Part shown: in pieces, positions 48,246 through 57,967 of the stretch | Numbering within the stretch: position 1 is the first letter of the stretch | Layout of the letters: every line of letters begins with the position of its first letter | Notes under the pieces: generated by a model | Seen by the model: the letters and a program-made list of their open reading frames with translations, nothing else | Databases searched by the model: none | What the model was told of the DNA's origin: nothing | Made by a program: the position numbers and the translations under genes | Source of the DNA: Novosphingobium kaempferiae | GTDB lineage: Bacteria > Pseudomonadota > Alphaproteobacteria > Sphingomonadales > Sphingomonadaceae | Length of the DNA: 64,000 nt | Reading direction: 5' to 3' | NCBI RefSeq assembly: GCF_021227995.1 | Contig: NZ_CP089301.1 | Location: forward strand, 1,798,001 to 1,862,000

Positions 48246-50294
48246 TCAGGCCTCGGTGAGCGCCGGAAAGGCGGTCAGCCGCAGCTTGGGCGCACCGTAA
48301 GGCAACAGAGCCAGCGTGCGCGCCGCGCCTGCCGCCTTGGCTCCGACCGGCGGCGGCAGCGCCGAGCCGTCCATTTCATCCCACTGCGAAACCTGCGCCA
48401 TTTGCGCGGACAGCGCCACGGGCGGGTTCGTGCGGGAGAACGGCACCGGTCCGACTTCGCGCTCATGTCGCACGAACTTCGCGTTCGCCGCCATGCCGTA
48501 GCGCCACTCGCTCGCCGGAAGGATCGCCCAGTCGGCGGTAAGACCGCGCTGACGCAGCTTCTCCCACTTCTCCTCGATGGGCAGGGAGAATACCAGAGGC
48601 CCCTGCTCCACCGTCAGCGCGCCGTTGAAACCGGGCACCTGCCGGGGGCTGTCGTGCAGTTCCAGTTCGACGCGGTCCCCGGCGTGCCATTCCCGCTCGA
48701 TCCGCGCGAAGGTGCCCGGCTTGGCCGGGTGAGGCTTGCCGTTGACGCGCAACGTGGCGCTCTGCGCCCAGGCCGGGATACGCAGTTGCATCGGGAACGC
48801 GACCGGCGACGCCGGGTCCACGGCGATGGCGATGCGGTGCTTGAACGGATAGTCTGTCGTCTCCGCGATCCTGACGCCGACGCCCTTCACGCTCGTCATA
48901 ACCTCGCAGGGGCCATGGATCGCAGCAACGAGGCCGCCCTCGGCCGAGGCCATCCAAAGACTCGCCGCCAGCTTGGGCCAGCCCTGATGGAAGTTCGCGG
49001 TGCAGCAGCCGAAGTGCGGCTCCAGCCCGAACAGGTTCGATTCCGGGCCGTTGGTCGTCCATGGTCCCTTGGCGTGGCTGCACCGGACCTGATTGGGCTG
49101 CTGGTCGTACTGGTGCGCCCACATGTCGTCCGAGAACGTCGCGGGAAGCGCGTTGTACGCGATCTTCTCCAGCCGGTCCCCGAGCAGCGGATCGCCGGTG
49201 ATCGCCAGCGCCAGTTCGAGCGAATACATGCTCTCGACAATGGCGCACAATTCCACGCCCTGACTGGGACTGCGCCCGGCAAGATGCTCGTCGGCGGAGT
49301 AGATGCCGATGGGCAGGCCGTGATACCGGTCGAGCATCGCCAGCTGGTGCCCGATGGCGCTCCGGTCCGCCTCGCTTCCCGAGACTACCGACCACACCGG
49401 CGAAGCCTTGAGCGCCTGCGCATTGTTGACGCCGTGGACCGACAGCGCCGGATCCTTGAGGCCGTTGGAAACCTCGCCCGGCACGTCCGGCTTGTCGAGG
49501 CCGATGGCCGCCTTGTCGGTCTTCGACTTGTAGGGATAGTCCGCGAAGAGGCCCTGCCAGTCGAAGCCCTGCCCTTTCAGCATCTTCGCCAGTTCCAGCA
49601 GCCGTGCGTCGCCGGTGCGGTTGTAGAGCCAGATGATGGAGACGACCTCGTCCTGCCAGCGGAAGCGCCCCCAGTCCTGCAAGGGCCGCCCGGCGCCGTC
49701 CTTCAACTGGTGGACGAAGTAGTTCGTCATCACCGGAATCACGCGCGGATCGCCGGTCAGCTCATGGTACTGCGTCAGCACCTTGAGCATGACCATGCGC
49801 GGCCACCAGTCGTTGTTGCTGCGCGGGCCGAACATCCCGTCGGCACCGGCATTGTCCAATGTCCAGTCGATGAAGCGCTGCGCCTTGGCCTTGAGCGGCG
49901 CGGAATCGAGCAGCCAGGCCAGCGGCAGCAGCCCGTCGACGAAGTAGGGGCCGCGTTCCCACGATTCCCCCGTGCCGCCCAGCCAGCCGCTGTTCGGGCC
50001 GACATCGGGCCACGTCTCGTCAAGGCGACCGCCCATCCCGGCGGCCTGTATCTCCAACTGTCGTTTGAGCCAGCCGGTCGGCCGGACCGAGCCCAGCGGC
50101 AGCAACTGGAACGGCTGCGGCGCAAGCGGCGCGCGGTTGGCGAGCAGCGGCTGCATGGGCGTCGCCGCCTGAGCCGCTGCCTGCGCCCGCACCGAGATCA
50201 TCGGTCGCGCCGCCAACACCACGCCGAGCGCCGTGCCCAGCTTGAGGACATGGCGACGGTTCGCCGCGCCACCGTGCATCGCTTGCGCCTGCAT
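48246..50294 (-). CDS. GH127-like beta-L-arabinofuranosidase family protein, exported
   Basis: A 682-residue protein of the former DUF1680/GH127 group. A Tat-like signal (NRRHVLKLGTALGVVLAARP) precedes an (alpha/alpha)6-barrel region. GVELCAIVESMYS holds a candidate acidic Glu plus Cys, and HFGCCTANFHQGW holds the paired cysteines that bind zinc and supply the nucleophile in characterised GH127 enzymes. Known members release beta-L-arabinofuranose from hydroxyproline-linked sugars. It lies 4 bp after the DUF4965-type gene. A start at 50279 (MHGGAAN) is also possible. Confidence 0.87.
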   Translation of the reverse strand: MQAQAMHGGAANRRHVLKLGTALGVVLAARPMISVRAQAAAQAATPMQPLLANRAPLAPQPFQLLPLGSVRPTGWLKRQLEIQAAGMGGRLDETWPDVGPNSGWLGGTGESWERGPYFVDGLLPLAWLLDSAPLKAKAQRFIDWTLDNAGADGMFGPRSNNDWWPRMVMLKVLTQYHELTGDPRVIPVMTNYFVHQLKDGAGRPLQDWGRFRWQDEVVSIIWLYNRTGDARLLELAKMLKGQGFDWQGLFADYPYKSKTDKAAIGLDKPDVPGEVSNGLKDPALSVHGVNNAQALKASPVWSVVSGSEADRSAIGHQLAMLDRYHGLPIGIYSADEHLAGRSPSQGVELCAIVESMYSLELALAITGDPLLGDRLEKIAYNALPATFSDDMWAHQYDQQPNQVRCSHAKGPWTTNGPESNLFGLEPHFGCCTANFHQGWPKLAASLWMASAEGGLVAAIHGPCEVMTSVKGVGVRIAETTDYPFKHRIAIAVDPASPVAFPMQLRIPAWAQSATLRVNGKPHPAKPGTFARIEREWHAGDRVELELHDSPRQVPGFNGALTVEQGPLVFSLPIEEKWEKLRQRGLTADWAILPASEWRYGMAANAKFVRHEREVGPVPFSRTNPPVALSAQMAQVSQWDEMDGSALPPPVGAKAAGAARTLALLPYGAPKLRLTAFPALTEA

Positions 50295-50298
50295 CGCC

Positions 50299-52407
50299 TC
50301 AGCCTCCCGCCTTGGCAGACTTGCCTGCCCACTTCTTCCAGATCTCCGGCGAGTCCAGCATCTTCACATAGACGCCGCCGACCACTGCGCGCGCCTGGAA
50401 GCCGACCTGCGCGCCATCCGTCGTCTCGAACCAGTCGCCCAGCGGCACGCGCGTCGGCGTCGCGGTCATGTAGTGGTAGAGCGGATCGATCAGCGCGTCG
50501 AACTGGCGGCGGTCGTCGGACAGCGTCGCGGTCCAGACAATCCAGTCGAGCTTGGTGTAGGTCTTGCGGCTGTCGAGCGGCAGGCCGAACGCCTGCTGCT
50601 TGTTGAGATAGAACGCCAGTTCGCTCTGCAGCAGGTCCTTGGGGAACAGGCCGCGTCCGAGGATCTTGTCCCAGACGAGGTTGTACTTCTGGCTCCACGT
50701 ACCCGGACGGTCGAAGGCGAGCTTGGTATGGTCGCCGTCCTTCGCCATCTCCATCCACTTGCCGGCCATCTGCTGCGCCAGCGCACGGTACTCGGCCGCC
50801 ACATCGGCCTTGCCGGTCAGCCGCGCCAGTTCGGCATAGGCATCGAGCGCGCTGATCGCCTTGATCGACAGGTTGGCGTTATGTGCAAGGTGCCCGGCGA
50901 AATCGTCGGTGCTGAGCTGGTTGTCGGGATCGAGGCCCTTCTCTCGCAAGTACTGGGCCCAGCGGCTCAGCTGCGACCAGTACTTCGTCGCGAAATCGGT
51001 GTTGCCCTGGATCTTGCTCATCGCCGCGATCATGATGAGCATGTTGCCGGTTTCCTCGACCGGCATCTGGTCGTCCTCGCTCTGCTCACCGCCGCCGTAG
51101 ACCTGCCCGTTGGCCTGCGGATAAGTGCCGATATCGTGCGGCGCGAAGGGGAAGCGCCAGCGCGGCATCGCCGAATAGTCCATGATCGGCTTCAGCTGCG
51201 CTTCCAGCAGCGCGGGATTGAGCAGCAGGAAGAACGGCGAGGTCGGATAGGTGATGTCCACCGTGGCGATGCAACCGTTGCTGAAGTTCTCCTTGGAGAA
51301 ATACAGCGGCTTGCCGTCGATATCCGCCACCAGCTTGTGCGCCGCCAGCGTCTGGCGATAGGCAAGCACCGCGAGTTCGGCGTAGTGCCGCCCGCCGACG
51401 CGCTCAAGATCGGCCGTCAGTTCCTTGTCGAACGCCTCCGCCTTCTGGCGCAGCGCGGCTTCCTCGCGCTCGGCGGTGACGAGGAGGTCGGCCATCGTCA
51501 TGCCGTTGCGGCGCCAGTATGCGGGCAGGCGGCGCTTGAAGTACTCGATGGAATCGATGTCGTCGTAGGCCAGCATCGCCTTGCGCGACTGCTCCGCCTT
51601 GCCGACCTGCCCGAAGTCGAAGCGCACCGCCATGAGCGGGCGGTTCTGGTGCGCAAGGCGCGGCATCGCGATGTCCTCGGCGCTGGGGAAGCTGCCGTCC
51701 TTCAGGAAGACGTCGCGGTCCCGCTCGCCGATGGTGGCGGTGGCAGCGCCCGGCTGCTGCGGCACCGCCAGCTGCGCCCAGCCCCAATCGATGCGCAGAT
51801 TGTCGCCGACCTTTTTCAGCACCTCCTGCGTGTTGGTGCCGATCCGCATGACGTTCATGTCGCCCACGCGGCTGCTGCCCCACACCACGCTCTGCTGGTC
51901 GTTGTCGACCGCCAGCTGTGCGCTCGCGTCGAAGTAGAGCTGTACGTCATGCCGCCGCGCGTCGGTCGAGCGCACCGACCAGCTGAGGTACGTCACCGGG
52001 CGCGAGAGCACGTCGAGGTCGTGCGGCAGCGCGGGTGTGAAGAACGTCGCCGTCAGACGCACGCCGCCGCCCTCGTACTCGTAGATCGTGCGCGTTGGCC
52101 AGATCGAGCGCGAGATCTGCTTCATCACGTCGCCGCGCCCGCCGCCCATGAAGCGCAGGTTCTTGCCGTCCACCCGCAACCATCCGCTCATCTGCTGCTC
52201 GGAGCCGGTCCAGTGGCGCGTGCTCTGCGAGGTCACATCGTCTGTAAGAGACCAGATGCTGAAATACGGATCGTGCGCGACCAGCGGCGTCGCCGGAGTG
52301 CGGGCCGTGACCGCCTCCTGCGCGTGAAGCTGCGTGGTGAAGGCGGCGACGACCAGCATCAGCGCCGTTGCATGACGCATGCCCCGCGCCGTCAGAAACC
52401 TTGGCAT
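50299..52407 (-). CDS. Exported DUF4965/DUF1793-type protein (annotated 'glutaminase family')
   Basis: A 702-residue protein with a signal peptide ending near TTQLHAQ. It opens with TPATPLVAHDPYFSIWS, the mark of proteins with DUF4964/DUF5127/DUF4965/DUF1793 domains. These are related to fungal glutaminase A but are found in glycan-use loci with unproven activity. The C-terminal half (NLSIKAISALDAYAEL, GLPLDSRKTYTKLDWIVW, PLGDWFETTDG) looks like an (alpha/alpha)6 glycosidase fold. It lies between the TonB receptor and the GH127-like gene, so a glycosidase role is more likely than glutamine hydrolysis (inference). An AGGAG site precedes the ATG at 52407. Confidence 0.85.
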   Translation of the reverse strand: MPRFLTARGMRHATALMLVVAAFTTQLHAQEAVTARTPATPLVAHDPYFSIWSLTDDVTSQSTRHWTGSEQQMSGWLRVDGKNLRFMGGGRGDVMKQISRSIWPTRTIYEYEGGGVRLTATFFTPALPHDLDVLSRPVTYLSWSVRSTDARRHDVQLYFDASAQLAVDNDQQSVVWGSSRVGDMNVMRIGTNTQEVLKKVGDNLRIDWGWAQLAVPQQPGAATATIGERDRDVFLKDGSFPSAEDIAMPRLAHQNRPLMAVRFDFGQVGKAEQSRKAMLAYDDIDSIEYFKRRLPAYWRRNGMTMADLLVTAEREEAALRQKAEAFDKELTADLERVGGRHYAELAVLAYRQTLAAHKLVADIDGKPLYFSKENFSNGCIATVDITYPTSPFFLLLNPALLEAQLKPIMDYSAMPRWRFPFAPHDIGTYPQANGQVYGGGEQSEDDQMPVEETGNMLIMIAAMSKIQGNTDFATKYWSQLSRWAQYLREKGLDPDNQLSTDDFAGHLAHNANLSIKAISALDAYAELARLTGKADVAAEYRALAQQMAGKWMEMAKDGDHTKLAFDRPGTWSQKYNLVWDKILGRGLFPKDLLQSELAFYLNKQQAFGLPLDSRKTYTKLDWIVWTATLSDDRRQFDALIDPLYHYMTATPTRVPLGDWFETTDGAQVGFQARAVVGGVYVKMLDSPEIWKKWAGKSAKAGG

Positions 52408-52453
52408 CCCTGTTATCTCCTGTAACGAACTGGTATTATTTGGTTTACCCGGA

Positions 52454-55219
52454 TCAGAAGCGAACGCGCGCGCCCAGCGAATACGTCCGCGCCTCATAGC
52501 GGATGTCGCGCGGGTAGCTCTGCGTCTCGGTGAAGTTACGCACGTTCTGGAACGGCACGCCGGTCAGGTTGGTGGCGTCGAACGTGAAGGTCACGAACTC
52601 CCACGGCGTCACCGATGCCGAGAAGTCGAGGCGCTGCGTCGCCTTGGTGAACTCGCCCGCGACCGCGTCGGCGGCCTCAGTGTTGTTGTAGAAGTTCACC
52701 CAGTCGGTACGGTAGTTGTAGGCAAGGCGCGCCGAGAACGGCCCCTTCTCGTAGAGGAGGTTGGCGTTGTAGGTCCACTTGGAGGTGTTGGGCACGCGCA
52801 CCATGCGCCCCGCCTCGCCCAGCACGGTCGGCAGCGCCTGCTTGCCGTCGAGATAGGTGGCGTTCAACTGCGTGCCGAAGCCGCTGAGGAAGCCCGGCAG
52901 GAAGTTGAAGAACGTCGCGAAGGCCACTTCCGCACCCTGGATACGGCCCTTGCCCGCGTTCTCCGGCCGGGTGACGCGGATCTCCCCGAAGCCCGGCACG
53001 TCCTGGAACGTCGTGTAGTTGCTGATGAAGCCCTGAAGGTCGCGACGGAACACTGCGGCGGTCAATGAGCCGGTCGAGCTGAAATACCACTCCAGCGAAG
53101 CGTCGTAGTTCTTCGACTGGATCGGATCGAGATCAATGTTGCCGCTGCTGCCGTTGTAGTCGCCCAGATTCACGGAATCGCGGGTGATGAGGAACGCCGG
53201 GTTCGTCTGCGAGAACGTTGGACGGGTGCGCGTCTCGGTGAACGAGGTGCGGAATTGCAGCGTATCGGTCAGCTTGGCGCGCAGGCTGATGTTGGGCAGG
53301 ATGTCGATGTAGTTCTTGCGGTCGTCCACCACGTTGGGCACGCCGTCGAGCGAGCCCTGCCCGGTCGTCCTGATGACCGTGTTGACCACGCGCGTGCCGA
53401 TCACGCCGTCGATCGGGATGCCGCCGATATCGAAGCCATAATTGACCTGCCCGTAGAAGGCGTAGGACGTCTCGTTGGAGGCGAACTGCGTCGTGTAGGT
53501 CGGCAGCGCCGGATCCCAGATTTCGGGCTGCTGGTCCGCGTTGCCGAGGTTGCTGATGCGCAGGCGCTCCTGCGCGAAACGGCGCAGATCCTCGATGTTG
53601 TTGAAGATGTCGGAGGCAATCGGCGCATACCATTGCCGGGTCGGCTGCGCGTCGCTGCCCCGGAAGCCCGGCACGATGAGCCCGCCCATGCCGATCGGCG
53701 CATCGAGGATCGAAACACCTTGCGCGCGGATGTTTGCATAGCGCGTGCCGTCCGCGAACGTGCTCTTGCGCGTCGTGTATCGGGTGCCGACCTGCAGCTT
53801 GGTGATGCCGCTGTCGGCGCCTTCCAGTTCAAGGTCGTTGCGCCACTGCCAGCCGGAACCGCGCCCTTCGCGGCGACGGTCGAAGATTCCGCGGATCACG
53901 TAGTTGTTCGGATCGCTGAGGTCGAAGCCGGGCACGCTGAACTCGACGCCGCCGTAGTCGTGGTCGATGTCGAACTCGATGTTCGCCGTCGCCGGATTGC
54001 GCGCAGCGAAGTCGAAGCCGTAGTCGGTGAAATAGTTCTTCGTGGTCGTATAGGCGAGGTCGGTCGAGAACTTCGCCCGCCCGAACGTGATGCTGCCGCC
54101 GCCCGCGAACTGGTAGGTGTTGGTGGTGCTGTGCGGCACGCCACGGAAGAAGTCGGTGCCGATCGAGCCCTGCCCGTCCGAGATGGTCAGGCTCTTGACC
54201 TTGTCCGGATCGTTCTCGTCCAGCACCACATTGCTCAGCACCGGATTGCCCGAGGAGAGGCGCAGCGCCATCTCGTCGTTGCTCTCCCGCCCGCGATAGC
54301 CCTGATAGAGCCCTTCGAGGTACAGCTCGATATTGTCGGCGGGCTTCCACTGGAGTGAGCCGTTGACGGAGGGCCGCCAGCGCTTGCCGCGGTTGTAGAA
54401 GACGCCCACCGATTCCGGGAACTGGAAGTCACGCCCGACGCCGGGTGTCGCGACCGGCTGCGTGGCATTGGGCTTGACGATGCCGCCGCTGTCCCACCGA
54501 GCCGATGTCAGGTAATGGCTCTGCGTGTACGAGAAGTTGATGAGCGCACCGATCTCTCCGATCCCGGTATCCCAGCGGTTGCTGATGAGCAGGCTGGCCT
54601 GCGGATCGTACTTGCGCGCCTGATCGCCGTAAGTACCGCGGATGCCGCCCGCGATCTCGAACCCGTCGAAGTCGAACGGACGGCGCGAACGCACGTTGAC
54701 GAGGCCGGCGATGCCGCCTTCGACCAGATCGGCCGTGGTCGACTTGTAGACCTCGATACCGGCGAGCGAACTCGCCGGGAAGTCCTGGAACGCAACCTGT
54801 CGCCCTTCCGCCGTATAGAGTTCGCGGCCGTTGAAGGTGGTGGTGACGTCGGGCAGGCCGCGCACGGAGACGCCGTCCGCCTCATCCTTCGATCGCGTCA
54901 CCTGCACGCCGGTAATGCGGGCCAGCGCTTCGGCGGCGTTGTTGTCCGGCAGTTTGCCGATATCCTCGGCGGCGACCGCATCGAGGATCTGGAGCGAATC
55001 CTGCTTGAGTTCCTGCGCCTTCTGCACGCTGCGGCGAAGGCCGGTGACGACGATGTCGGGGCCTTGCGCTCCGCCGGAACCATCGGCGAGCGAAGGCGGC
55101 GCGGCGGGCTCCGCCTCGGCTGAACCATCATTGGGCCCGGCCTGCGCATGGGCGGCACTCGCCGCCAGAACGAGTGCTATCGTGAGCACGGATGCGGAAG
55201 ACCGGCTTGCGGTACGCAT
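52454..55219 (-). CDS. TonB-dependent receptor (carbohydrate type)
   Basis: A 921-residue receptor. The signal peptide ends near SAAHAQA. It is followed by PDIVVTGLRRSVQKAQELKQ, a plug (VAAEDIGKLPDNNAAEALARITGV, GVSVRGLPDVTTTFNGREL) and a barrel ending LGARVRF. It is the first gene of the receptor-DUF4965-GH127 run. The start MRTASRSS at 55219 follows an AAGGAGAGG site. An AAAGCAATTTG motif lies about 75 bp upstream, like those before the other receptor and the GH92. Confidence 0.93.
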   Translation of the reverse strand: MRTASRSSASVLTIALVLAASAAHAQAGPNDGSAEAEPAAPPSLADGSGGAQGPDIVVTGLRRSVQKAQELKQDSLQILDAVAAEDIGKLPDNNAAEALARITGVQVTRSKDEADGVSVRGLPDVTTTFNGRELYTAEGRQVAFQDFPASSLAGIEVYKSTTADLVEGGIAGLVNVRSRRPFDFDGFEIAGGIRGTYGDQARKYDPQASLLISNRWDTGIGEIGALINFSYTQSHYLTSARWDSGGIVKPNATQPVATPGVGRDFQFPESVGVFYNRGKRWRPSVNGSLQWKPADNIELYLEGLYQGYRGRESNDEMALRLSSGNPVLSNVVLDENDPDKVKSLTISDGQGSIGTDFFRGVPHSTTNTYQFAGGGSITFGRAKFSTDLAYTTTKNYFTDYGFDFAARNPATANIEFDIDHDYGGVEFSVPGFDLSDPNNYVIRGIFDRRREGRGSGWQWRNDLELEGADSGITKLQVGTRYTTRKSTFADGTRYANIRAQGVSILDAPIGMGGLIVPGFRGSDAQPTRQWYAPIASDIFNNIEDLRRFAQERLRISNLGNADQQPEIWDPALPTYTTQFASNETSYAFYGQVNYGFDIGGIPIDGVIGTRVVNTVIRTTGQGSLDGVPNVVDDRKNYIDILPNISLRAKLTDTLQFRTSFTETRTRPTFSQTNPAFLITRDSVNLGDYNGSSGNIDLDPIQSKNYDASLEWYFSSTGSLTAAVFRRDLQGFISNYTTFQDVPGFGEIRVTRPENAGKGRIQGAEVAFATFFNFLPGFLSGFGTQLNATYLDGKQALPTVLGEAGRMVRVPNTSKWTYNANLLYEKGPFSARLAYNYRTDWVNFYNNTEAADAVAGEFTKATQRLDFSASVTPWEFVTFTFDATNLTGVPFQNVRNFTETQSYPRDIRYEARTYSLGARVRF

Positions 55220-55291
55220 AATCCTCTCCTTTTGCGATGCGTCGATATGCGCGTCTGCGAGAGGGGGCATACACGGCTCAAAAATAATAAT

Positions 55292-55302
55292 AAAGCAATT
55301 TG
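55292..55302. promoter_or_regulatory. AAAGCAATTTG motif upstream of second TonB receptor
   Basis: It lies in the AT-rich run AAAATAATAATAAAGC, between the receptor and the divergent molybdopterin oxidoreductase. Third copy of the shared locus motif. Confidence 0.5.
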
Positions 55303-55481
55303 TGTTATAAATCGGGTTTTGATGCGATCCGTGGAATTCCGCGCCTCGGAGCGTTCAAACAGCCGCATTGCCGGAACATTTTCAAGATTTAACTTGTTCA
55401 AATATCCCAATCCCTCATTGCGAAGGGCAGGCGTTGTCGGGCGTCATCCGGTAACGACGATCTGGATACGAGTGAGCACCC

Positions 55482-57743
55482 ATGACCGAAACCCGCGAAT
55501 CTCAAGCTCGCCCTGAAGGCATCAGCGACTACAAGGGACCGGCTGGAGGATGGGGAGCGCTGGGAGCCGTCGCGCGCACGATCCGTGAGCAGATGAAAGT
55601 CAGCCTGGACACGCGCGCACTGCTGCAGATGAACCAGCCCGATGGCTTCGACTGCCCCGGCTGCGCATGGCCCGATCCCAAGCACACGTCCTCCTTCGAA
55701 TTCTGCGAGAACGGCGCCAAGGCCGTAACCTGGGAAGCGACCGTCAAGCGGGTCGATCCCGACTTCTTCGCCCGTCATTCCGCGACGGAGCTGTGGTCCT
55801 GGAATGACCATGAACTCGAAAACGCCGGTCGCCTGACCGAGCCGCTGTGCTACGATCCCGAAACAGACCACTACGTCCCGATTACCTGGGACGAGGCGTT
55901 CGCGCGCGCGGGCAAGGTCATGCAATCGCTAACCCACGCCGATCAGGCCGAGTTCTACTGCTCGGGCCGCGCATCCAACGAGTCCGCGTTCCTCTATCAG
56001 CTCTTCGCGCGCGAATTCGGGACCAACAACTTCCCCGACTGCTCGAACATGTGCCACGAAGCGACCAGTGTGGGCCTGCCCAAGTCCATCGGCGTCGGCA
56101 AGGGGACGGTGCTGCTTGAGGATTTCGACCTCGCCGACGCGGTGTTCTGCATCGGCCACAATCCGGGCACCAACCACCCGCGAATGCTCGGTACGCTGGC
56201 GGAAGTGTCCAAGCGCGGCGTTCCGATCATCGTCGCCAACCCGATGCGTGAGCGCGGGCTGGAGCGTTTCAAGTCGCCCCAGCATCCAACCGAGATGCTC
56301 TCGACCTATTCCACGCCGCTTGCGTCGGCGTACCACATGGTCCGGATCGGCGGCGACATCGCGATGCTCAAGGGCATGATGAAGGCGCTGTTTCGCATGG
56401 AGGACGAGCGTGGCGGCGTGCTCGACCACGCCTTCATCGCCGAACATACCGAAGGCATCGACGCGCTGCGCGCCGATATCGAGGCGACCTCGTGGAACTG
56501 GATCGAGGCGGAATCCCGCCTGACCCGCGAAGCCATCGAGAGCATGGCGGAAGTCTACGCCCACGCGGAGCGGGTGATCGTTTGCTACGGTATGGGCATC
56601 ACCCAGCACAAGCACGGCACACAGAACGTTCAGGCCATCGCCAACCTGCTGCTTCTGCGTGGAAACTTCGGCAAGCCGGGCGCGGGCATCTGCCCCCTGC
56701 GCGGCCACAGCAACGTGCAGGGCGACCGCACCGTCGGCATCACCGAGATCCCCACCGAGGACATGCTGGAGCGGCTCGACGCCGCGTTCGGCATCGCCTC
56801 GCCCCGTCACCACGGCCATAACGCGGTGGAAGCGCTGGCCGCGATGCGGGACGGCCATTCCAAGGCGCTGATAGGCCTCGGCGGCAATCTTGCCGTGGCG
56901 ATGCCCGATCCCGAGGCCTGTTTCGACGCGGTGCGCAAGCTCGACCTGTCGGTCAGCATCGTCACCAAGTTCAATCGTACCTGCCTGCTACACGCCAAGG
57001 AAACGCTTGTTCTTCCGTGCCTTGGCCGCACCGAACTCGACATGCAGGAGGCCGGGCCGCAGTGGGTGACGGTGGAGGACAGCATGTCGATGGTCCATGC
57101 CTCGCGCGGGAAGCTCAAGGCGCCGGGGCCGCATGTGCGCTCGGAACCCGCCATCGTCGCGGCACTCGCCAAGGCCTCGATGCCACACACGAAGGTCGAC
57201 TGGGACGCCCTCGTCGCGGACTACGACCGCATCCGCGACAAGATCGAGGCGGTCTATCCCGACTTCCGCGATTTCAACGTCCGCGTGCGCGAACCCGGCG
57301 GTTTCCGCCTCACCATCGGCCCCAGCACCCGCACCTGGCACACGCCGAGCGGCAAGGCGCAGTTCATCGCGCACCCGCATGTCGAGGAGGTGGAACACAC
57401 GCCGCTGCTGCTCACCACGATCCGCAGCCATGACCAGTACAACACCACGATCTACAGCCTCGACGACCGTTATCGCGGCGTCACCGGTCGGCGCGACGTG
57501 ATCTTCGCCAACGAGGTGGACATGGCGATGCTGGGCATTTCGGAGGGCGACAAGGTGACCGTCACCTCTAACGCGGGCCGCAAGCTGGAGGGCTTCACCG
57601 TGGTGCGCCACGCCATCGCCCGAGGCTCCCTCGCTGCCTATTACCCGGAGGCCAACTGTCTGGTTCCATTGGACGATTTCGATCCGGAGAGCGGCACGCC
57701 GTCCTACAAATCCATTGCCGTGACGATCGCCGCAGCGGCCTGA
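55482..57743 (+). CDS. FdhF/YdeP-type molybdopterin oxidoreductase
   Basis: A 753-residue molybdenum enzyme of the FdhF/YdeP family. N-terminal iron-sulfur cysteines are C58, C61 (GFDCPGCAWPD) and C75 (EFCENGAKA). The molybdopterin domains follow (DCSNMCHEATSVGL, FCIGHNPGTNHPRM, GICPLRGHSNVQG), with a C-terminal dinucleotide-binding domain. E. coli YdeP is linked to acid resistance, but the substrate is unknown; formate oxidation is not assured. No fdhD, small subunit or cytochrome is beside it. It is divergent from the TonB receptor. Confidence 0.9.
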   Translation: MTETRESQARPEGISDYKGPAGGWGALGAVARTIREQMKVSLDTRALLQMNQPDGFDCPGCAWPDPKHTSSFEFCENGAKAVTWEATVKRVDPDFFARHSATELWSWNDHELENAGRLTEPLCYDPETDHYVPITWDEAFARAGKVMQSLTHADQAEFYCSGRASNESAFLYQLFAREFGTNNFPDCSNMCHEATSVGLPKSIGVGKGTVLLEDFDLADAVFCIGHNPGTNHPRMLGTLAEVSKRGVPIIVANPMRERGLERFKSPQHPTEMLSTYSTPLASAYHMVRIGGDIAMLKGMMKALFRMEDERGGVLDHAFIAEHTEGIDALRADIEATSWNWIEAESRLTREAIESMAEVYAHAERVIVCYGMGITQHKHGTQNVQAIANLLLLRGNFGKPGAGICPLRGHSNVQGDRTVGITEIPTEDMLERLDAAFGIASPRHHGHNAVEALAAMRDGHSKALIGLGGNLAVAMPDPEACFDAVRKLDLSVSIVTKFNRTCLLHAKETLVLPCLGRTELDMQEAGPQWVTVEDSMSMVHASRGKLKAPGPHVRSEPAIVAALAKASMPHTKVDWDALVADYDRIRDKIEAVYPDFRDFNVRVREPGGFRLTIGPSTRTWHTPSGKAQFIAHPHVEEVEHTPLLLTTIRSHDQYNTTIYSLDDRYRGVTGRRDVIFANEVDMAMLGISEGDKVTVTSNAGRKLEGFTVVRHAIARGSLAAYYPEANCLVPLDDFDPESGTPSYKSIAVTIAAAA

Positions 57744-57846
57744 AACGGCCGTTGCCCGGTGGTGTACTGAACTGCACCTAACCGAGCCTGACCTGCACAG
57801 ACAGGCGCCAAGCCTGCACCGGCGCGTCATTGGCCACGCATGAGAA

Positions 57847-57880
57847 CGCCCCCGGGAGCGAGTGGACTCTCCCGGGGGCG
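57847..57880. terminator. GC-rich hairpin between convergent genes
   Basis: An 11-bp perfect stem CGCCCCCGGGA / TCCCGGGGGCG with a 12-base loop, followed by ATTT. It lies in the 224-bp gap between the oxidoreductase and the Gly/Ser-rich gene, where a bidirectional terminator is expected. Confidence 0.65.
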
Positions 57881-57967
57881 ATTTGGCCGCCGCGTATCGG
57901 TGGGGGGTGGATTTGACGCGGCGGTGTTTCGGGCACCTTTCTGATGAAGGCTTCCGGGGGGCTGAAG

